Below are positions 58,027 through 61,186 of a stretch of DNA of 61,186 nucleotides, in pieces. The DNA lies in the NCBI GenBank assembly GCA_015680685.1, contig MNCI01017909.1:1835895-1897080 (forward strand). The letters are read 5' to 3'. Source of the DNA: Gnetum montanum. Lineage: Eukaryota > Streptophyta > Gnetopsida > Gnetales > Gnetaceae. Within the stretch, counting starts at the first letter, position 1, and each line of letters begins with the position of its first letter. The notes beneath the pieces were generated by a model, which had not been told where the DNA came from, did not search any database, and worked only from the letters and a program-made list of their open reading frames with translations. A program made the translations under genes and the position numbers.

Positions 58027-58200
58027 CACAAGCCTAAAGGCATAATCATCAGGTGTTCGCCTAGTGGTATGGGCTTGGTCTAATAACCCCAAGTCACAGA
58101 TTTGATTCTCCTAGGTAGCATTGAGTTATAAACTTGTATAAATCTTGGGATGTACCTATGTTTCAATTATTTCAAGTTCCAACACAAGCCTAAAGGCATA
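58027..58200 (+). mobile_element. tRNA-derived SINE, family 1, copy 2, with perfect 18-bp target duplication
   Basis: CACAAGCCTAAAGGCATA occurs at 58,027-58,044 and 58,183-58,200. Between them, AGGTGTTCGCCTAGTGGTAT (A box), CAGATTTGATTCTCC (B box) and a body with GGTAGCATTGAGTTATAAAC and CTATGTTTCAATTATTT, the same as 10,481-10,620 on the minus strand. No poly(A); ends GTTCCAACAC. Confidence 0.92.
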
Positions 58201-58243
58201 TCCTAGACACATGTTACCTATCATTACTTCCTAAGAAATGTTC

Positions 58244-58300
58244 AATCAATGAGGTATCAACCTAGTGGTAAGATGCTTAATCTAATATTTCTCTAATGAA
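58244..58300 (+). mobile_element. Possible SINE head remnant
   Basis: GAGGTATCAACCTAGTGGTA then AGATGCTTAATCTAATA, spaced like the family 1 head. Body not found. Confidence 0.35.
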
Positions 58301-58369
58301 TCTATTTGGAATTATATGCAATGCTGCCAATTTCAATAAGTGATCCTTCAAGTGAATCCACTACTTCTT

Positions 58370-59570
58370 TGCCATTGTATGAGTTTCCTGATGATTTATA
58401 TGAATCTATTACTTAGGAAATTTCTAGAAGGTACGTTTTTATACAAATTCTGTGTTCTTTTACCTTTTTCCTCAAGTTTTGTGAGTCATTTAAATCTAGT
58501 TTGGAAAGATTAAGGATTGGATGTTATCCATGCACATTATTTGTCAAACTCATTTTGTTGGTAGAATTTTTTGACTTAGTGATGGTTTCTAAGGCCCTTG
58601 ATATTGGTGTTTTCAATCATCTCTATGCTTTATTAATTATTCAAAAGTGGACTTCTTATTTTAATCCAACATCCCCTAAATTTTGAAGGGTTTTCTATTT
58701 TGTTGAATTGTCAAATCTTCCATTGATTTTTGAAAAAGTTGAATGGGATATTGTCTCCTGAATTGAGCCAATCAAGCATTTTGAAACCCTAGCTATATCT
58801 AGTGGTTTTTGTAGAATTTGATTTATGACTAAGGTGGATCTTGATTTATTTAAGCAAGAAATTCTTCTACATGTTGGCGAAACTAATTGTGTGCAGAAAT
58901 TTTTTTATTATAATCTTCCAAAGTCATGTCAGTATTGTCATTGAAAGGATCATATGTTTGATTCATGTCCTTTTATGCTGCAAAGTATGGCTATCCAAGT
59001 GAGTTAGCACCAAGCTACTACAAATACTATTAAGGTTTCTTCTACAAATGTTGTTAATCCTACTAAGGTTTTTTTCTACAAATGCTATAGATCTTGGAAT
59101 GATTTCTTCTGCTAATGCTTCAACAATTAGCCCACCCTTTTCTTTTACTATTGTTCAACAAAATATACCTTTTAGAAACGTTCTAGTCAAATTAATTTCA
59201 AAGAATTCTTTAATGACTAAGGGAAGACAAATATTTGTTCCTAAGATCTCACAAAATCTTCTTATTAATTCAGGTGGTTTTCAATTAATTCTTCATAATA
59301 AAAAATAACTAGGAAGTCTATCTATTGGTGATTACATGTCAAATCTTCATAATGGATAACATGTTCAAGATATTTTAAGTCCTAATACTTCATTTGTAGT
59401 TATTGGCCAAGATATAGAGATAATATCTTCTGATAATGTTGATTCTATTAATAGAGCAAGGGCCTCCTCCAGCTTCACCCAATGTTAATCCTTTCATGGA
59501 ATGTTCAATTTCCTACTCTAAAGGGAAGGTTCTTCAAGACTGGTTACAAGGATGAAAACTTAAAAAGGCA
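58370..59570 (+). pseudogene. Degraded DUF4283/zinc-knuckle ORF of a LINE-type element
   Basis: Translation across several stops gives a DUF4283-like region (LERLRIGCYPCTLFVKLILL, VSKALDIGVF, VELSNLPLIFEKVEWDIVS, then DLDLFKQEILLHVGETN) followed by a zinc knuckle CQYCH-KDHMFDSCP at about 58,930-58,975. This order is that of ORF1 in plant L1-like LINEs. Ser/Thr-rich tail to about 59,560. No RT follows. Confidence 0.7.
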
Positions 59571-59715
59571 TCTCCAAAACCATTAGGCCTTTTCTTTTTG
59601 TAAATTTGGAGTTTCTCCTCTCTACAATAATCCTTTGCTTTTGTACTTTGAATTTTTATTTTTAATATATATATTTTTTGGGATTCAATACCCTTAATTT
59701 TGAATTTTAATAACT

Positions 59716-59815
59716 ATGAGATGTTAGCCTAGTAATAAGACTCATTTAAGTATATGTCTTGGGGGTAAATTTTGGTTAAGAAAAGAAGTTTTAGGTTCTA
59801 TGTCATAGTCCTTCT
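59716..59815 (+). mobile_element. Possible SINE head remnant
   Basis: GAGATGTTAGCCTAGTAATA then AGACTCA, related to the family 1 head, and TTTAGGTTCTATGTC in place of the B box. Confidence 0.35.
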
Positions 59816-60339
59816 AGTAGAAGAGGAGGAGTCCATGATAGTCAAAAGTAGCTTAAGGGCTATTTTGGATTCTTATAACGATTTCAACTAAGTTTGGTGA
59901 GCTCTTTCAAATGGTTGCAATTTGTACTAAATCGCAATGATGACTGTGAGTGGGCGCAATTCATCGTTGGTTGCAATTAACCATTGATCAAATGTTTATG
60001 ATGAAATTTCTTTTGAATTAGGACTACATTAAGGTATGGCTTGTAGTGAGATGCAATACATTGCTATGAGGAACTGTAATTCATAGTTAAGCCTCACTAA
60101 GAAGTCGCCAACTTTTGGATTTTTTAGATGGGGTAGAATAAGAGTAGCTACAACTCATAATAGCTTACAACCAATAGGTGATTGCGAGGAGATGTGACCC
60201 ATAGCAAGTTGCAGATGGTCTCCACTTGAGTGTCCTCTTGGAATTATATTTTCTATGCTAGCCTTAGACTAAGGAGGAATCTCCATTATCTAAGGGAAGA
60301 AAAAGAGAGGTTGCATAAGCTTCATTCTCTACAACAACC

Positions 60340-60465
60340 TGAGTCTTTGTAAGATGGGGTGAAGAGGGAGAGCGAGAGGGAGAGAGGGGAAAAGAGGGAG
60401 GAAGGAAGATAGAGAGGGAAAGGAAGGAAATGGAAGAGAGAGGGATGGAGGGAGGGAGGAAATGA
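60340..60465 (+). repeat. Purine-rich GAGAGGGA tract
   Basis: About 110 bp almost entirely A and G, built from GAGAGGGA and GGAAGGAA variants. Directly precedes the repeat R copy. Confidence 0.8.
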
Positions 60466-60544
60466 TGAATTCTTTAAATTAACATGCTTCAAAACCTAGT
60501 TATCCTAATAGATTTTAACATTGATTATGCAAAAAATGATGCTT

Positions 60545-61186
60545 ATTGATTTTTGATGAGTGGCGAGGTACCCCTACACTCAACCATACGAAACAAGCGT
60601 AGCACACGCGATCCGGTCGAACTCCGCAGATAAATGCCTTAATGCCACAAGGAACGCTTGGGGTTAATCGTTTGTTGTCTTCCCAGGCTTGCTTGCATGT
60701 GTCACGGTGTATGGTTAAGCAAGTTTGAGGTATATGATTTTTTTGGTATTTTCTGGTTTATCTCCTAAGCTATGAGGGTGAAGGGTTGAGAAACTAACTC
60801 ACTCTAACTACAACACTAAGTCCTAGCGTCAGCATCCGTTCCCACTTACCGTACACACCCTGAACTGTGCAACTGTGGCTACCAAACGCTAATCGTTACT
60901 GGGATCACCACACGTAACGCAAGTGCTTGAAGCGGTCGTACTGAGGCACTTAACTAACCTAAGTATGACAAGCAGCCAATTCCTTGACTAGCCGTACACA
61001 TCCATAGATGCTCGTAATCAAGTCGTACTTGTCCCACGCTCTAGGAGGAAAGGGTTGAGAGAATCTAATCGCGATGAGTAGCCGATTCCTTGGCTAGCCG
61101 TACACGTTCGTCAACGCTCGTAACCAAGTCGTACACATGCTGCGTTACTAGGTAAGTAGTAAATAACATTAATTAAACCTATCCAT
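60545..61186 (+). repeat. Dispersed repeat R, copy 2 (runs to the window end)
   Basis: Starts near GATGAGTGGCGAGGTACCCC. Matches the minus strand of 9,660-10,260, then continues as new sequence with two copies of a TAGCCGTACAC(A/G) block (about 60,990 and 61,095). No ORF recognised. Confidence 0.6.

Overview
The window looks like nuclear DNA of a seed plant, most likely a gymnosperm. It is AT-rich and dominated by old, nested LTR retrotransposons, SINEs and LINE fragments. It holds one host gene, on the minus strand, whose first intron is about 37.7 kb long and full of retroelements. I cannot name the species. Two runs of N (position 20,389 and 42,578-42,603) are unresolved bases next to GC-rich repeat copies.

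Host gene: five exons on the minus strand (57,250-56,840; 19,165-19,051; 18,808-18,727; 18,591-18,540; 18,447-18,385) join in frame through GT-AG introns. They encode a 240-residue protein with a plastid-type N-terminal extension and a SnoaL/NTF2-like fold domain. Everything from 19,166 to 56,839 is intron 1.

Left flank: 1-8,211 holds two partial gypsy-type units on the minus strand, each LTR-PBS-leader-gag, in tandem. The gag of the right unit runs straight into the LTR of the left unit with no pol between them. 8,212-11,902 is AT-rich DNA with a tandem duplication, a tRNA-derived SINE and a repeat that recurs inverted at the far right end. 11,903-17,288 is a complete but decayed Ty1/copia element with a TATGC target duplication, lying 3' of the host gene.

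Inside intron 1: 19.7-20.4 kb holds an integrase scrap and a GC-rich repeat encoding a J-domain-like (HPD) segment. 20.4-26.3 kb is mostly unremarkable with SINE-like pieces. 26,325-49,613 is a rearranged Tat-type Ty3/gypsy element with three LTRs (A, B, C). Reading both halves together, the ancestral order is gag-protease-second RNase H-RT-RNase H-integrase-extra ORF-PPT-LTR. The part between about 36,309 and 47,912 is now inverted. Nested in it are a 2.26 kb fold-back TRIM-like element (TSD GTACT), a poly(A) retroposon with the J-like segment, and a 4.6 kb nearly intact copia element (TSD AGTTT). 49.6-56.8 kb holds RTE-like LINE fragments with GAT-rich tails and a copia scrap.

Right flank (57.3-61.2 kb), upstream of the host gene: a short tandem duplication next to the gene start, a SINE with a perfect 18-bp target duplication, a degraded DUF4283/zinc-knuckle ORF, a purine-rich tract and the second copy of the dispersed repeat.
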